Program-made: the position numbers and the translations under genes
Part shown: positions 45,219-56,372 of the stretch, piece by piece
Layout: the number at the start of each line of letters is the position of its first letter
Position numbering within the stretch: the first letter of the stretch is position 1
Notes under the pieces: model-generated
Seen by the model: only the letters and a program-made list of their open reading frames with translations
Told to the model about the DNA's origin: nothing
Databases searched by the model: none
Assembly: GCF_014650055.1 (NCBI RefSeq)
Contig: NZ_BMUF01000003.1
Coordinates: forward strand, 372,001 to 436,000
DNA from: Streptomyces malachitofuscus
GTDB lineage: Bacteria; Actinomycetota; Actinomycetes; Streptomycetales; Streptomycetaceae
Direction of reading: 5' to 3'
Length of the DNA stretch: 64,000 nt

Positions 45219-46460
45219 TCAGAGCCGGACGACGATCAGGGCGATGTCGTCGGTCCCGCCGTCGGCCACGCCGAGGCGGGTGAGAAGGGTGTCGGCCAAG
45301 TCGTCGGGATCCAGCCGGGCGTGCTCGGCCACGGCATCGGTGAGCCGGAGCAGCCCGGTGTCGATGTCCTCGCCACGGCGTTCGACGAGACCGTCGGTGT
45401 AGAGCAGCAGGGTGTCGCCCGGCGTGAACGGCACCGTGGCCTGGGGCCGCGGTCCCTGGTCGGTCAGGACGCCCAGGGGCGGATCGGTCGCCTGGTCGAG
45501 CAGTACGGCATCGCCGTCGGGGCGGGCCAGGACGGGCGGGAGATGACCGGCGCAGGTGTAGGTGATCCGGCGGCTACGGCGGTCGACCACGGCCTTGGCC
45601 GCGGTCGTCGCCAGCGCACCCTCGAACGTCCGGGCGTACCCGCTGAGGACGTCCATGGCCTTGCCGGGTTCGGGAATCGCGCGGACGGCCGCGGACAGGG
45701 CGCTGCGGAGCATGCCCATCACGGCGGCGGCCTCCAGACCGTGACCCACCACGTCACCGACCGCGATGGTGAACTTCTCGTCGGCGAGATCGACCACGTC
45801 GTACCAGTCGCCGCAGACGTTGAGCGACCGGGTGGCGGGCATGTAGCGCACGGCGATCTCGGGGTGACCGGCGAGGTCGGGCGAGTGCAGCATCGCGTCC
45901 TGCAGCGTCAGCGCGGTACGGCGTTCCCATGCGTGGGCGCCGCGCAGTTCCTCGTTGAGGACCTGGAGGTCCTGCGCCCGGGTGAACAGCTCCGCCTCCA
46001 GTCCGTCATCGGTGCCGTCGATGAGTCCCGGTTCGCCGCGCAGCGGGCGGGACTCCATGAAATCCGTCAGATCCTCCACCCGGTGGATGATCCACCGCAC
46101 CTCGCCGTCGGGCCCCAGGACGGGTGTGTTGACGGGGGACCACCACCTCGGCCGGAACACCTCCGGACGCCCGGCGACCGCGAGGTCGTACCTCTGCACG
46201 GCCATCGTGTCCGGCTCCTTGGAGCGCAGCACGCGGTTGAGCGAGGCGGCCAGGTTGCGCACGCCGTCGGCGGACGCGTCCGCCGGATTGTCCGGGTGGG
46301 CCTCGAAGAGATACCGGCCGACGAGCTCGTCCCTCGTCCGTCCGGTGACCTGCAGATACGCGTCGTTGACCTCGACGATCACCAGATCCGGCGCCAGCAC
46401 CAGATAGGGGCTGGGCGTCGCTGCGAACAACGTCCGGTAGTCGACCCGCGGTGTGCTCAC
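45219..46460 (-). CDS. PAS-SpoIIE family phosphatase
   Basis: A 413-residue cytosolic protein. The PAS domain (about 5-130: LFAATPSPYLVLAPDLVIVEVNDAYLQVTGRTRDELVGR) is followed by a short coiled segment (AQDLQVLNEELRGAHAWERR) and a SpoIIE PP2C domain (VCGDWYDVV, VGDVVGHG, LLYTDGLVERRGEDIDTG, DDIALIVV). GTG 46460 is preferred for its GGGGAG site; a GTG at 46511 is also in frame. It probably tunes an anti-anti-sigma factor in response to a PAS ligand. Confidence 0.9.
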   Translation of the reverse strand: MSTPRVDYRTLFAATPSPYLVLAPDLVIVEVNDAYLQVTGRTRDELVGRYLFEAHPDNPADASADGVRNLAASLNRVLRSKEPDTMAVQRYDLAVAGRPEVFRPRWWSPVNTPVLGPDGEVRWIIHRVEDLTDFMESRPLRGEPGLIDGTDDGLEAELFTRAQDLQVLNEELRGAHAWERRTALTLQDAMLHSPDLAGHPEIAVRYMPATRSLNVCGDWYDVVDLADEKFTIAVGDVVGHGLEAAAVMGMLRSALSAAVRAIPEPGKAMDVLSGYARTFEGALATTAAKAVVDRRSRRITYTCAGHLPPVLARPDGDAVLLDQATDPPLGVLTDQGPRPQATVPFTPGDTLLLYTDGLVERRGEDIDTGLLRLTDAVAEHARLDPDDLADTLLTRLGVADGGTDDIALIVVRL

Positions 46461-46593
46461 GTGCGCTCCCCAGTCCGTCCGCAGACCCTCCTGCTCCCAG
46501 TATTCGACCACGCGGCGGGTTCCGGGCGGCGGACCGTCCGGCTCGCCACGGACACCTGCCGGTCACGTGTCACGGGCGGCTCGCGCCGGCCGC

Positions 46594-46944
46594 TCAGCCG
46601 AGCCTGTTGCGCAGGCGTACGACGGCGGCCTGCAGGGCGTCGAAGGCCTGCTGCTCCTGGCGCGGGGTCGCCCGCACCGTCGGGAAGAGGCTGTCGCGCG
46701 CCGCCCGGGCACGGGCGTAGGCGTCGAAGCGGACGACCACCTCGTCGATCAGCTCCTGTGTCGGGGGAGAGGGCTCACGGGACTCGTGCAGATGCGGCAT
46801 GGGCGGGTATCCGGGGACGGGCGGCAGGGTGGTGTGTGCCGCGCAGACGCACGACGCGGCCTTCTCGTCGTGCGACCGGTCCGCGCGGGGGCAACCGAAG
46901 TCCTCCGGACGGACGAACCGGACGTCGCCCGGAATTCCCGGCAC
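46594..46944 (-). CDS. Small Cys/His-containing hypothetical protein
   Basis: About 116 residues from a GTG at 46944. Third positions turn strongly GC from that codon on, while codons just upstream are mixed, which fixes the start approximately. The N-terminal half has GCPRADRSHDEKAASCVCAAH, a possible metal or heme site; the C-terminal half is helical (QELIDEVVVRFDAYARARAARD). I do not recognise the family. An ATG at 46800 would give only the helical half. Confidence 0.5.
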   Translation of the reverse strand: MPGIPGDVRFVRPEDFGCPRADRSHDEKAASCVCAAHTTLPPVPGYPPMPHLHESREPSPPTQELIDEVVVRFDAYARARAARDSLFPTVRATPRQEQQAFDALQAAVVRLRNRLG

Positions 46945-47054
46945 ACAGACGCGACCATAGGCAGTCCCACCGGGCCACGACCGGTCCGCAGGTCGGCAGC
47001 CTTGTGGGCCCCCACGTTGCCGGAAGCAGGCAGGGTGATGCGTGCACCTCCCGG

Positions 47055-47396
47055 CTGGGCCGTCTCCCGGCTGCGCCGCTTCCCGGCTGGGCCGCCTCCT
47101 GGCTGCGCCGCTTCCCGGCTGGGCCGCCTCCTGGCTGCGCTGCTTCCCGGCTGGGCCGCCTCCTGGCTGCGCTGCTTCCCGGCTGGGCCGTCTCCTGGCT
47201 GCGCTGCTTCCCGGCTGGGCCGTCTCCTGGCTGCGCTGCTTCCCGGCTGGGCCGCCTCCTGGCTGCGCTGCTTCCCGGCTGGGCCGCCTCCTGGCTGCGC
47301 TGCTTCCCGGCTGGGCCGTCTCCCGGCTGCGCTGCTTCCCGGCTGTGCCGCCTCGTGGCTGCGCTGCTTCCCGGCTGGGCCGTGTTCCGGCTGCGT
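47055..47396. repeat. 32-bp tandem repeat array, about 10.6 units
   Basis: Ten full 32-bp units run head to tail from 47055 to 47374, plus a decayed eleventh. Units 3, 4, 7 and 8 are identical, and 5 and 6 are identical, differing from them at one base. There are no spacers, so it is not a CRISPR array. Because 32 is not a multiple of three and the unit lacks stops, long false frames open on both strands. The surrounding intergenic stretch (46945-47731) shows no supportable gene. Confidence 0.9.
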
Positions 47397-47397
47397 C

Positions 47398-47500
47398 GCC
47401 GCGCCGTTGCGCCGCCGCGCCGTCGCCGCATCGTTGCGCCGCCGCGCCGCCGCGCCGCCGCGCCGCCGCGCCGTTGCGCCGCCGCGCCGCTGCGTCGCCG
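47398..47500. repeat. GCGCCGCC-type short repeats
   Basis: Imperfect 9-10-base GCGCCGCCG units directly follow the 32-bp array. Confidence 0.6.
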
Positions 47501-47731
47501 AGCGGCCCGCGGTCTCCGGTCCGAGGGCCGCCCCGGCCGGGAACCGCCCCGGCGAGGTATGTCGTGCGCGGGGTGGATCGGCGCGCTCGTCTGCTGTCGG
47601 TGGGCGCGACGTGCCGAGGGGGAGGGGCGGGCGGCTTTGCGTGCCGGAGGTGAGGCCGCCGGGGTGTGCCCCCGTCCAGGGGGAGCGGGCGATCCGTCCC
47701 CCGACCACTGTCGGCCCGGCGAGCCCGGTCG

Positions 47732-48967
47732 TCACGGGGACGCAGGCGATTCCGCCCGGACGGCGGTCTCGACGAGGAGTTCCGCGGCCACCGCGGCACC
47801 GTCGGTGCGGATGGTTCCGGCCACGGTCCGCGCCCGCGCCCGGACCTCGGGGGTCAGGGCGGCCGCGAGGGCGGCGGACAGGGAGTCCGTGGTCACCACC
47901 CGGTCGGGATGAGCCGAGCCGATGCCCAGCTCCCTCACCCTGTCGGCCCAGTACGGCTGGTCCGCGATCCGGGGGACCACCACCTGGGGCGCCCCCGAGC
48001 GGGCGGCCGTCGTGGTGGTCCCCGCCCCGCCGTGGTGCACCACCGCGGCCACCCGGCGGAACAGGGCCTGCTGGTTGACCTCGCCGACCATGAAGCAGTC
48101 GTCGCCGCCGTCGTCCGGCGTCAGACCCGCCCAGCCGCGGGCGAGGACCACGCGGCGGCCCTGCGCACGGCCCGCCTCGACGGCCACCCGGGCGATGTCC
48201 TGCGGGGCGTAGGCGCCCATGCTGCCGAAGCCCACGTACACCGGTGGTGCTCCGGCGTCGAGGAACTCCTCCAGCCCGGCGGGCAGCGGACGCTCGTCCG
48301 GCAGGAACCACGGTCCGGTCTGCACAAGGGCGAGGTCCGTCATCCCCTCCGCCGGACACAGCGCCGGGTCCGCCGCCAGCCACGGCCGGCGGGTGAGGAC
48401 GTGGTCGCGCACGTTGTGCACGGGTGGCAGGCCGATCGCGGTGCGGTGACGGTTGAGGGCCTCGCCGTACAGCGCGTTCACGCTCCGGGCGTCCTGCTCC
48501 CACAGCTCCCTCTTGCCGGTCCCGGCCGACGCGGGTGGTGTCCCCGGCCGTGCACCCGGCGGAAAGTGCCGCGACGGCAGTCCGAAGATGTGGAAGCAGG
48601 CGAAGACGTAGGGAATGCCCAGCTTCTCCGCCACGTCCCGGACGCCGGCCGGCATCAGCCCGGTGGCCAGCACCGCCTGACATCCCTCGGCCGCCTCGAT
48701 GAGCGTCTCGAACCGTGCGGCGACCAACTCGGCGGCGAGCCGGAAGGCGTCCTGCGCCGTCGGCGGCCCGGCACCGGCCACCACCGGACGCACCGCAGGG
48801 CCGAGCGGAATCAGCGGCACCTCCGCCCGCGCCAGCAACGCGGCGAACTCCTCGTCCGGCGGAGCGCACACCTGCGCCTCCACACCGGACTTCCGCAGAC
48901 TCACCGCGAGTCCCGCCAGTGGTTCGACGTCCCCGCGCGATCCGAACGCGGTCAACAGCACGCGCAC
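47732..48967 (-). CDS. Glycosyltransferase, MGT/UGT-like (GT1)
   Basis: A 411-residue enzyme. The N-terminus VRVLLTAFGSRGDVEPLAGLAVSLRKSG is the GT1 acceptor domain start, and the C-terminal donor site reads VAAVVHHGGAGTTTTAARSGAPQVVVPRIADQPYWADRV. It should transfer a sugar from a nucleotide donor to a hydrophobic acceptor, as in macrolide or sterol glycosylation. GTG 48967 is chosen for the GGGGGTG site and the domain start. No biosynthetic cluster is nearby, suggesting a resistance or modification role. Confidence 0.9.
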   Translation of the reverse strand: MRVLLTAFGSRGDVEPLAGLAVSLRKSGVEAQVCAPPDEEFAALLARAEVPLIPLGPAVRPVVAGAGPPTAQDAFRLAAELVAARFETLIEAAEGCQAVLATGLMPAGVRDVAEKLGIPYVFACFHIFGLPSRHFPPGARPGTPPASAGTGKRELWEQDARSVNALYGEALNRHRTAIGLPPVHNVRDHVLTRRPWLAADPALCPAEGMTDLALVQTGPWFLPDERPLPAGLEEFLDAGAPPVYVGFGSMGAYAPQDIARVAVEAGRAQGRRVVLARGWAGLTPDDGGDDCFMVGEVNQQALFRRVAAVVHHGGAGTTTTAARSGAPQVVVPRIADQPYWADRVRELGIGSAHPDRVVTTDSLSAALAAALTPEVRARARTVAGTIRTDGAAVAAELLVETAVRAESPASP

Positions 48968-49204
48968 TGCGCACCCCCAAGTGCAGTTCCGGGCATTCGG
49001 CCGCCGATTCTGCGGCACGGACGGGGCGTTGCCGCAAGGCCCCCCGTGCGCTATACGTTGAGAGTGGCGAGGAGTTCGGTCTCCTTGCCTTCTCTCATGT
49101 CGGGGCCCATCCGTGCCCGGAGGGGTGTGCACGCCTTCCGCCTGCGCGCAGTCGCCTGCGGCCTTCCGCGGGGATTCGCACGCCGCGCCGCTCGGCGGAC
49201 GACG

Positions 49205-50218
49205 TCACGACGAGTCGCGCACCACCAGCTCCGTCGGCAGGGTCATCTGGCGGCGGGGTGCGCCGTGCAGGGTGATGTCCGTGAGGATCCGGGCCATCGT
49301 GCGGCCCAGCTCCTCCACCGGCTGACGCACCGTCGTCAGGGGCGGGTTGGTGTGCCGCGCGAGGACGGAGTCCTCGAATCCCACCACGGCGACATCACCG
49401 GGGACCTGCCGCTGCCGGCGGCGCAGTTCGGCCAGTGCGCCCACCGCCATGAGGTCGGAGGCGGCGAAAACGGCATCCAGATCCGGGACGCGTTCAAGAA
49501 GCGAACGCATCGCGCGGCTGCCGCTCTCCTCGGTGAAGTCGCCCGCCTCGACCAGCAGTTCGTCGGCCGGCACGCCGGCCTCGTCATGGGCGACGCGCCA
49601 CCCGGAGAGCCGGCTGCGGCCGACGTCCATGTCCTGGGGGCCGGTGATCGTGGCGATCTTCTTCCGGCCGCTGCCCAGCAGATGCCGGACGGCCTGGGTG
49701 GCACCGCCGGCGTTGTCGGAGTCGACGTAGCTCAGCTGCTCGCCCGCGTCACGACGGCCGGCGAGCACGGTGGGCAGGCCCATCTCCTCCAGCATCCCGG
49801 GCAGCCGGTCCTCGGAGTGGACGGACACCAGCAGGACACCGTCCACGCGGCGCGTGGCCACCGACTCGGTGAGCTGGTCCCGTTCGGACTGGTCCCGCAC
49901 CAGCATGAGCTGCAACTGTGTGCGGCTCTCGGCGAGGGCGCCGCTGACGCCCCGGATCAGTGCGGCGAAGAACGGCTCGGAGCCGAGCCGGCTCTCCGAC
50001 TCCGGGATCACCAGTGCCACGGCGTTGGTGCGGTTGGTCACCAGCCCTCGGGCGACCGAGTTGGGAACGTAGTTCAATTCCTTGATCGCGGCGAGCACCC
50101 TGGCCCGTGCGTCGGCACTGACGAGATCCGAACCGTTGACGACACGGGAGACCGTGGTGCGGCCCACGCCGGCGCGGGCGGCGACCGTTTTGATCGTGGG
50201 ACGGCGGTTGGCGGTCAT
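49205..50218 (-). CDS. LacI family regulator of the adjacent ABC/GH1 cluster
   Basis: A 337-residue repressor, divergent from the ABC operon. The helix-turn-helix is TIKTVAARAGVGRTTVSRVVN (about 8-28). It differs from the other LacI protein in this window by Thr for Gly at the position equivalent to LacI Gln18, a base-contacting residue. The mirrored boxes TGGGAACGTGCCCA and TGGGCACGTTCCCA in front of the operon are its likely sites. Gene order matches cebR-cebEFG-bglC. Confidence 0.92.
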   Translation of the reverse strand: MTANRRPTIKTVAARAGVGRTTVSRVVNGSDLVSADARARVLAAIKELNYVPNSVARGLVTNRTNAVALVIPESESRLGSEPFFAALIRGVSGALAESRTQLQLMLVRDQSERDQLTESVATRRVDGVLLVSVHSEDRLPGMLEEMGLPTVLAGRRDAGEQLSYVDSDNAGGATQAVRHLLGSGRKKIATITGPQDMDVGRSRLSGWRVAHDEAGVPADELLVEAGDFTEESGSRAMRSLLERVPDLDAVFAASDLMAVGALAELRRRQRQVPGDVAVVGFEDSVLARHTNPPLTTVRQPVEELGRTMARILTDITLHGAPRRQMTLPTELVVRDSS

Positions 50219-50368
50219 GTACTCCCCCCTCGGCGGCCGCGGCGGCGATGTCTGCCGCGGAGGTGACCAGCGGCAATTCTTGCAGACGCCGCCGTGGGCG
50301 GAGCACCGTTCCGGCCTCGGGCCCCGGGGGCCGTGTCCGGTTCGTGATGACTAGTTGTTTTCAAGTTA

Positions 50369-50398
50369 TTGACAGATCCATCCAGGAGCAAGGAGTCT
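50369..50398 (+). promoter_or_regulatory. Possible promoter of the second ABC operon
   Basis: TTGACA (50369-50374) with a weak GAGTCT 18 bases downstream, preceded by an AT-rich stretch and followed by the mirrored operators. Confidence 0.4.
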
Positions 50399-50408
50399 TC
50401 GAGGCGCG

Positions 50409-50446
50409 GTGGGAACGTGCCCACCCGAGATTGGGCACGTTCCCAC
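50409..50446. promoter_or_regulatory. Mirrored LacI-type operators of the ABC operon
   Basis: Two 15-bp arms (50409-50423 and 50432-50446) are perfect reverse complements across an 8-base spacer. Each arm contains a half-degenerate LacI box, TGGGAACGTGCCCA and TGGGCACGTTCCCA, with starts 22 bp apart. Confidence 0.65.
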
Positions 50447-50520
50447 TTCTATCAGAGCCGCTGTAGCCATCGCAGAACTCGTCGCTCCGATGTGTCAGCG
50501 CTGTCGCTAGGAGGAGATCC

Positions 50521-51828
50521 ATGGGCACTCTCGGTTCGTTGCGCAGGAAGGCGGTGGCGTCAGCCGCGGCCGTGAGCGCGCTGGCACTTGTCGTCGGCTG
50601 CAGCGACAGTGGTGATTCGGTCACCGGTGGTAGCAAGGACGGCGACAAGGTCACCATCACGATGGGCCTGTTCGGCGTGATGGGCATCAAGGAGACGGGA
50701 CTTCTCGAGCAGTACGAGAAGGAGAACCCCAATGTCGACATCAAGGCCGAGATCGCCGGTGACGAGCAGACGTACTACACCGCTCTGCAGACCAGGCTGG
50801 CCGCCGGCAACGGTCTGAAGGACATCCAGGGCATCGAGATCGGCCGGGCCAAGGAGATCACCGAGACCCAGGCGGACAAGTTCGCGGACTTCGCCGGCAT
50901 GGCGGGCACCGATCACTTCCTGCCCTGGAAGCAGTCCCAGATCACCACCGGCGACGGCAAGGTGCTGGGCCTCGGTACCGACATCGGCCCGATGGCCGTC
51001 TGCTACCGCAAGGACTACTTCGAGAAGGCCGGCCTGCCCACCGACCGTGAAGAGGTCGGCAAGCTGTGGGAAGGCGACTGGAACAAGTACGTCGAGGTCG
51101 GCCGCGACTTCAAGAAGGGCTTCAAGGGCGGTGACGTGGCGTACATGGACTCGGCCAGCGGCCTGTTCAACGCCATGGTCTACGGCCACTCCGAGCAGTA
51201 CTACAACGAGAAGGGCGACCTGATCCACGACAAGAACCCGGTCGTCAAGGATGCCTGGGAGCTGTCCGCGGATGCCGGCGAGGAGGACCTGACGGCCAAG
51301 CTGCGTCAGTTCCAGCCGGGTTGGGACCCGGGCCTGGCCAACGGGACGTTCGCGACCGCGGTGTGCCCGGCGTGGATGCTGAGCCACATCAGTGAGAAGG
51401 CCGGTGACGCCAACAAGGGCAAGTGGGACGTCGCCCGGGCACCCAAGGGTGCCAACTGGGGCGGTGCCTTCCTCGGAGTGGTCGAGAAGAGCCCGGTGAA
51501 GGAGGAGGCCCAGAAGCTCGTCGCGTGGCTGACCGCGCCCGAGCAGCAGGCCCACATCTTCAAGGAGATCGGCAACATCCCGTCCTCGCAGAAGGCGCTG
51601 GAGACCGCCGACGTGAAGGACGCCAAGTCCGAGTACTTCAGCGACGCGCCGATCGGCCAGATCTTCGGTGCGGCCGCGCAGGAGATCCCGGACAAGCAGG
51701 TGCTCGGCCGTAAGGACGGCACGATCAAGGACACGTTCTCGCAGGGCCTGGCGCTGGTCGAGCAGGGCACGGCACGCGACGAGGCGTGGAGCACCACCAT
51801 GGAGCGCATCGAGAAGGCGGTCGGCTGA
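50521..51828 (+). CDS. Sugar ABC transporter substrate-binding lipoprotein, CebE-like
   Basis: A 435-residue lipoprotein with lipobox VVGC at Cys27 and a strong AGGAGGAGA ribosome site. The mature protein is a cluster B sugar-binding protein (VTITMGLFGVMGIKETGLLEQYEKENPNVDIKAEIAGDEQTYYTALQTRLAAG; GLGTDIGPMAVCYRKDYFEKAGLP). Order with two permeases, GH1 and a LacI regulator is that of cebEFG-bglC, which imports cellobiose and cellotriose. The altered operator leaves room for a different beta-glucoside ligand. Confidence 0.92.
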   Translation: MGTLGSLRRKAVASAAAVSALALVVGCSDSGDSVTGGSKDGDKVTITMGLFGVMGIKETGLLEQYEKENPNVDIKAEIAGDEQTYYTALQTRLAAGNGLKDIQGIEIGRAKEITETQADKFADFAGMAGTDHFLPWKQSQITTGDGKVLGLGTDIGPMAVCYRKDYFEKAGLPTDREEVGKLWEGDWNKYVEVGRDFKKGFKGGDVAYMDSASGLFNAMVYGHSEQYYNEKGDLIHDKNPVVKDAWELSADAGEEDLTAKLRQFQPGWDPGLANGTFATAVCPAWMLSHISEKAGDANKGKWDVARAPKGANWGGAFLGVVEKSPVKEEAQKLVAWLTAPEQQAHIFKEIGNIPSSQKALETADVKDAKSEYFSDAPIGQIFGAAAQEIPDKQVLGRKDGTIKDTFSQGLALVEQGTARDEAWSTTMERIEKAVG

Positions 51829-51919
51829 CCGGTCGGTCCCCGCGGTCGTCCGGGCCCGCCCGCCGTCGCAGGCGGGCCCGGACCCCGGCTCACCCATCCG
51901 CTCTCAGGAAGGAAATCCG

Positions 51920-52915
51920 GTGGCCACCTCCACCACCAAGGCCCTGGCCGGCGAGGAGCCGCCAGGCACGCCTCGCTCGACGGGAGGCGAGGGAACAGCC
52001 CGACGGCGCAGCGCGCTGCTGCACCGTCTGGACGTCAAGGGCGCGCCGTTCGCGTTCATCGCGCCGTTCTTCATCGTCTTCCTCGCGTTCAGCTTCTACC
52101 CCCTCGTCTACACGTCGTGGATCTCCCTGCACGACGTGGAACTGGCCACTCTCGACGTCATGGAGTGGGTCGCGTTCGACAACTACGTCGAGCTCTGGGG
52201 CGACTCACGGTTCTGGAACGCACTGCAGAACACCATCACCATCGGCGTCATCTCCACGGTGCCGCAGCTGCTGATGGCCCTCGGCCTGGCACACCTGCTC
52301 AACTACCGCATGCGCGCGTCGCTGTTCTTCCGCGTCGCCTCGCTGGTTCCGTACGCCACGTCGGTCGCCGCCGCCGCGCTCGTCTTCACCATGATCTTCG
52401 AGCGCGACTTCGGCATGATCAACTGGGCGCTGGGCGCGGTGGGCATCGACCCGGTGAACTGGGAGGCCGACAAGTGGCCCGCCCAGGTCGCCATCTCCAC
52501 CATCGTCATCTGGCGCTGGACCGGGTACAACGCCCTGCTCTACCTGGCCGCCATGCAGGCCATCCCGGCCGAACGGTACGAGGCGGCCTCCCTCGACGGT
52601 GCCTCCCGGTGGAAGCAGTTCACCCATGTCACCGTGCCGGGGATCCGCTCCACCATCGTCTTCACCATCGTGCTCTCCACGATCGGCGCCACCCAGCTGT
52701 TCGGCGAACCACTGATCTTCGGCCAGGGACCCAACGGCATCACCGGCGGCGCGGACAACCAGTACCAGACGCTGGGTCTGCTGCTGTACGAGGAGGGCTG
52801 GAAGAACTACCAGATGGGCCGCTCGGCCACCGTCGCCTGGGCGATGTTCCTGCTGCTCGTCCTCGCCTTCGTGGCACAGCGCCTGATCAAGCGGCTGCGC
52901 TCCCGCACGTCCTGA
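51920..52915 (+). CDS. Sugar ABC transporter permease, CebF-like
   Basis: A 331-residue membrane protein with six hydrophobic segments after a Ser/Thr/Gly-rich N-terminus. The EAA loop is EAASLDGASRWKQFTHVTVPGI near residue 220. The GTG start has GGAAGGAAA upstream. It forms the importer channel with the next gene product. Confidence 0.92.
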   Translation: MATSTTKALAGEEPPGTPRSTGGEGTARRRSALLHRLDVKGAPFAFIAPFFIVFLAFSFYPLVYTSWISLHDVELATLDVMEWVAFDNYVELWGDSRFWNALQNTITIGVISTVPQLLMALGLAHLLNYRMRASLFFRVASLVPYATSVAAAALVFTMIFERDFGMINWALGAVGIDPVNWEADKWPAQVAISTIVIWRWTGYNALLYLAAMQAIPAERYEAASLDGASRWKQFTHVTVPGIRSTIVFTIVLSTIGATQLFGEPLIFGQGPNGITGGADNQYQTLGLLLYEEGWKNYQMGRSATVAWAMFLLLVLAFVAQRLIKRLRSRTS

Positions 52916-52927
52916 CCTGGAGTCGTC

Positions 52928-55370
<2,443 letters not shown>

Positions 55371-55378
55371 CCACCCCG

Positions 55379-55410
55379 CCCCTCCTCGCCCGGCCCCGAA
55401 CGAGGAGGGG
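55379..55410. terminator. Terminator after the GH1 gene
   Basis: CCCCTCCTCG and CGAGGAGGGG form a perfect 10-bp stem with a 12-base loop between convergent genes. Confidence 0.65.
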
Positions 55411-55427
55411 TCGGCTCCGGCCCCAGG

Positions 55428-55847
55428 CTACGGGGAGTCCGTCACCAGGGGAGCGGGGGTGGGGGTGGAGGACCCGTCCGTCGCCGGGGAGGGGCTGTCG
55501 GTGCCCTCCCGTGGCGCGGTAGGGGACTCGGCGGGCTTCGGTGACGTCGACGGACGCGGCACCGAAGAGGGGGAGTCGCTCACGGGCGGCGGCGCGAGCG
55601 GCACCGTGGGGGACGTGGGCCTGTCGGCCGTCGCCGCCTGCTGGAGGGGCACGGCGACGAGGGCGACGGCGGCGCACGTCAGTCCGACGCCGGCCACGGT
55701 GCGGACCAGCCGGCGGCGCGCCGCCCCGCGGCGGATCGCCTCGAACCGGCCGGGAGGCGGGCCGAGGCGGTCGGACGGGGGCCGCAGGATGACGGCGAGC
55801 GGGTCGTCGGGTTCGAACTCCGGACCCTCGTCAGCGTGTGTGATCAA
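55428..55847 (-). CDS. Probable anti-sigma-like membrane protein
   Basis: A 139-residue protein: a 45-residue cytosolic N-terminus, one membrane segment (TVAGVGLTCAAVALVAVPL), and a Pro/Ser/Thr-rich outer tail. It overlaps the end of the sigma factor gene by 17 bases, the usual place for an anti-sigma factor. No zinc-binding ZAS motif is present, so the assignment rests on position and topology. Confidence 0.7.
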   Translation of the reverse strand: MITHADEGPEFEPDDPLAVILRPPSDRLGPPPGRFEAIRRGAARRRLVRTVAGVGLTCAAVALVAVPLQQAATADRPTSPTVPLAPPPVSDSPSSVPRPSTSPKPAESPTAPREGTDSPSPATDGSSTPTPAPLVTDSP

Positions 55848-56322
55848 GGCTTCTCCTCAGGTGGGCACGGAGCAGTTCCCGGGCCGCGTGCAGATCGGCC
55901 TTGACGGTGCCCTCCTTGCGTCCGGTCACCGCGGACACCTCCCGGATCGGCATGTCAGCGTAGTAGTGCAGCAGGATCGGCACGCGCAGCCGTTCCGGCA
56001 GCGACTGCACGAGCAGGCGTACGGACGGGTCGGACTGTTCGCTGTGCGGCCGGACGGCCGTCTCGGCACCGACCCGGTGCACGGCTCTGCGCTCGCGCTC
56101 CAGTTTGCGCCAGTGGTCGCGGACCAGATTGGCCGCGGTGACGTAGAGGAAGCCCCGGGGTTCCGCCACGGAGGTCCAGCGGGCCCACAGCCGGGTGAAC
56201 GCCTCCGAGGCGATCTCGTGGGCCGTCTCGTCGTCGTCGACGAGACGGCGGCACCAGCCGGCGAGGCGCGGATAGAGGGCAGCGAAGAGCTCCGACGCTG
56301 CCTGCTCGCGGGACCGTTTCAA
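55831..56322 (-). CDS. ECF-type RNA polymerase sigma factor
   Basis: About 163 residues from a TTG at 56322 with GGAGAG just upstream; no better in-frame start exists. Region 2 is AHEIASEAFTRLWARWTSVAEPRGFLYVTAANLVRDHWRK, and region 4 is LPERLRVPILLHYYADMPIREVSAVTGRKEGTVKADLHAARELLR. It is preceded by surface protein and sortase genes on the same strand and overlaps an anti-sigma-like gene, so it probably controls this envelope locus. Confidence 0.87.
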   Translation of the reverse strand: MKRSREQAASELFAALYPRLAGWCRRLVDDDETAHEIASEAFTRLWARWTSVAEPRGFLYVTAANLVRDHWRKLERERRAVHRVGAETAVRPHSEQSDPSVRLLVQSLPERLRVPILLHYYADMPIREVSAVTGRKEGTVKADLHAARELLRAHLRRSLDHTR

Positions 56323-56372
56323 TGCTCTCCATGGTCGTGGCGTTACCGGTGTGGTGACAGCCCGGTGACGGG

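Noticed and set aside
47055..47396. CRISPR array
   Set aside because: Repeat units abut without spacers and no cas gene is present.
46749..49037. Long minus-strand frames through the tandem repeats
   Set aside because: The 32-bp unit lacks stops and shifts frame each copy, so all frames open; the product is low-complexity.
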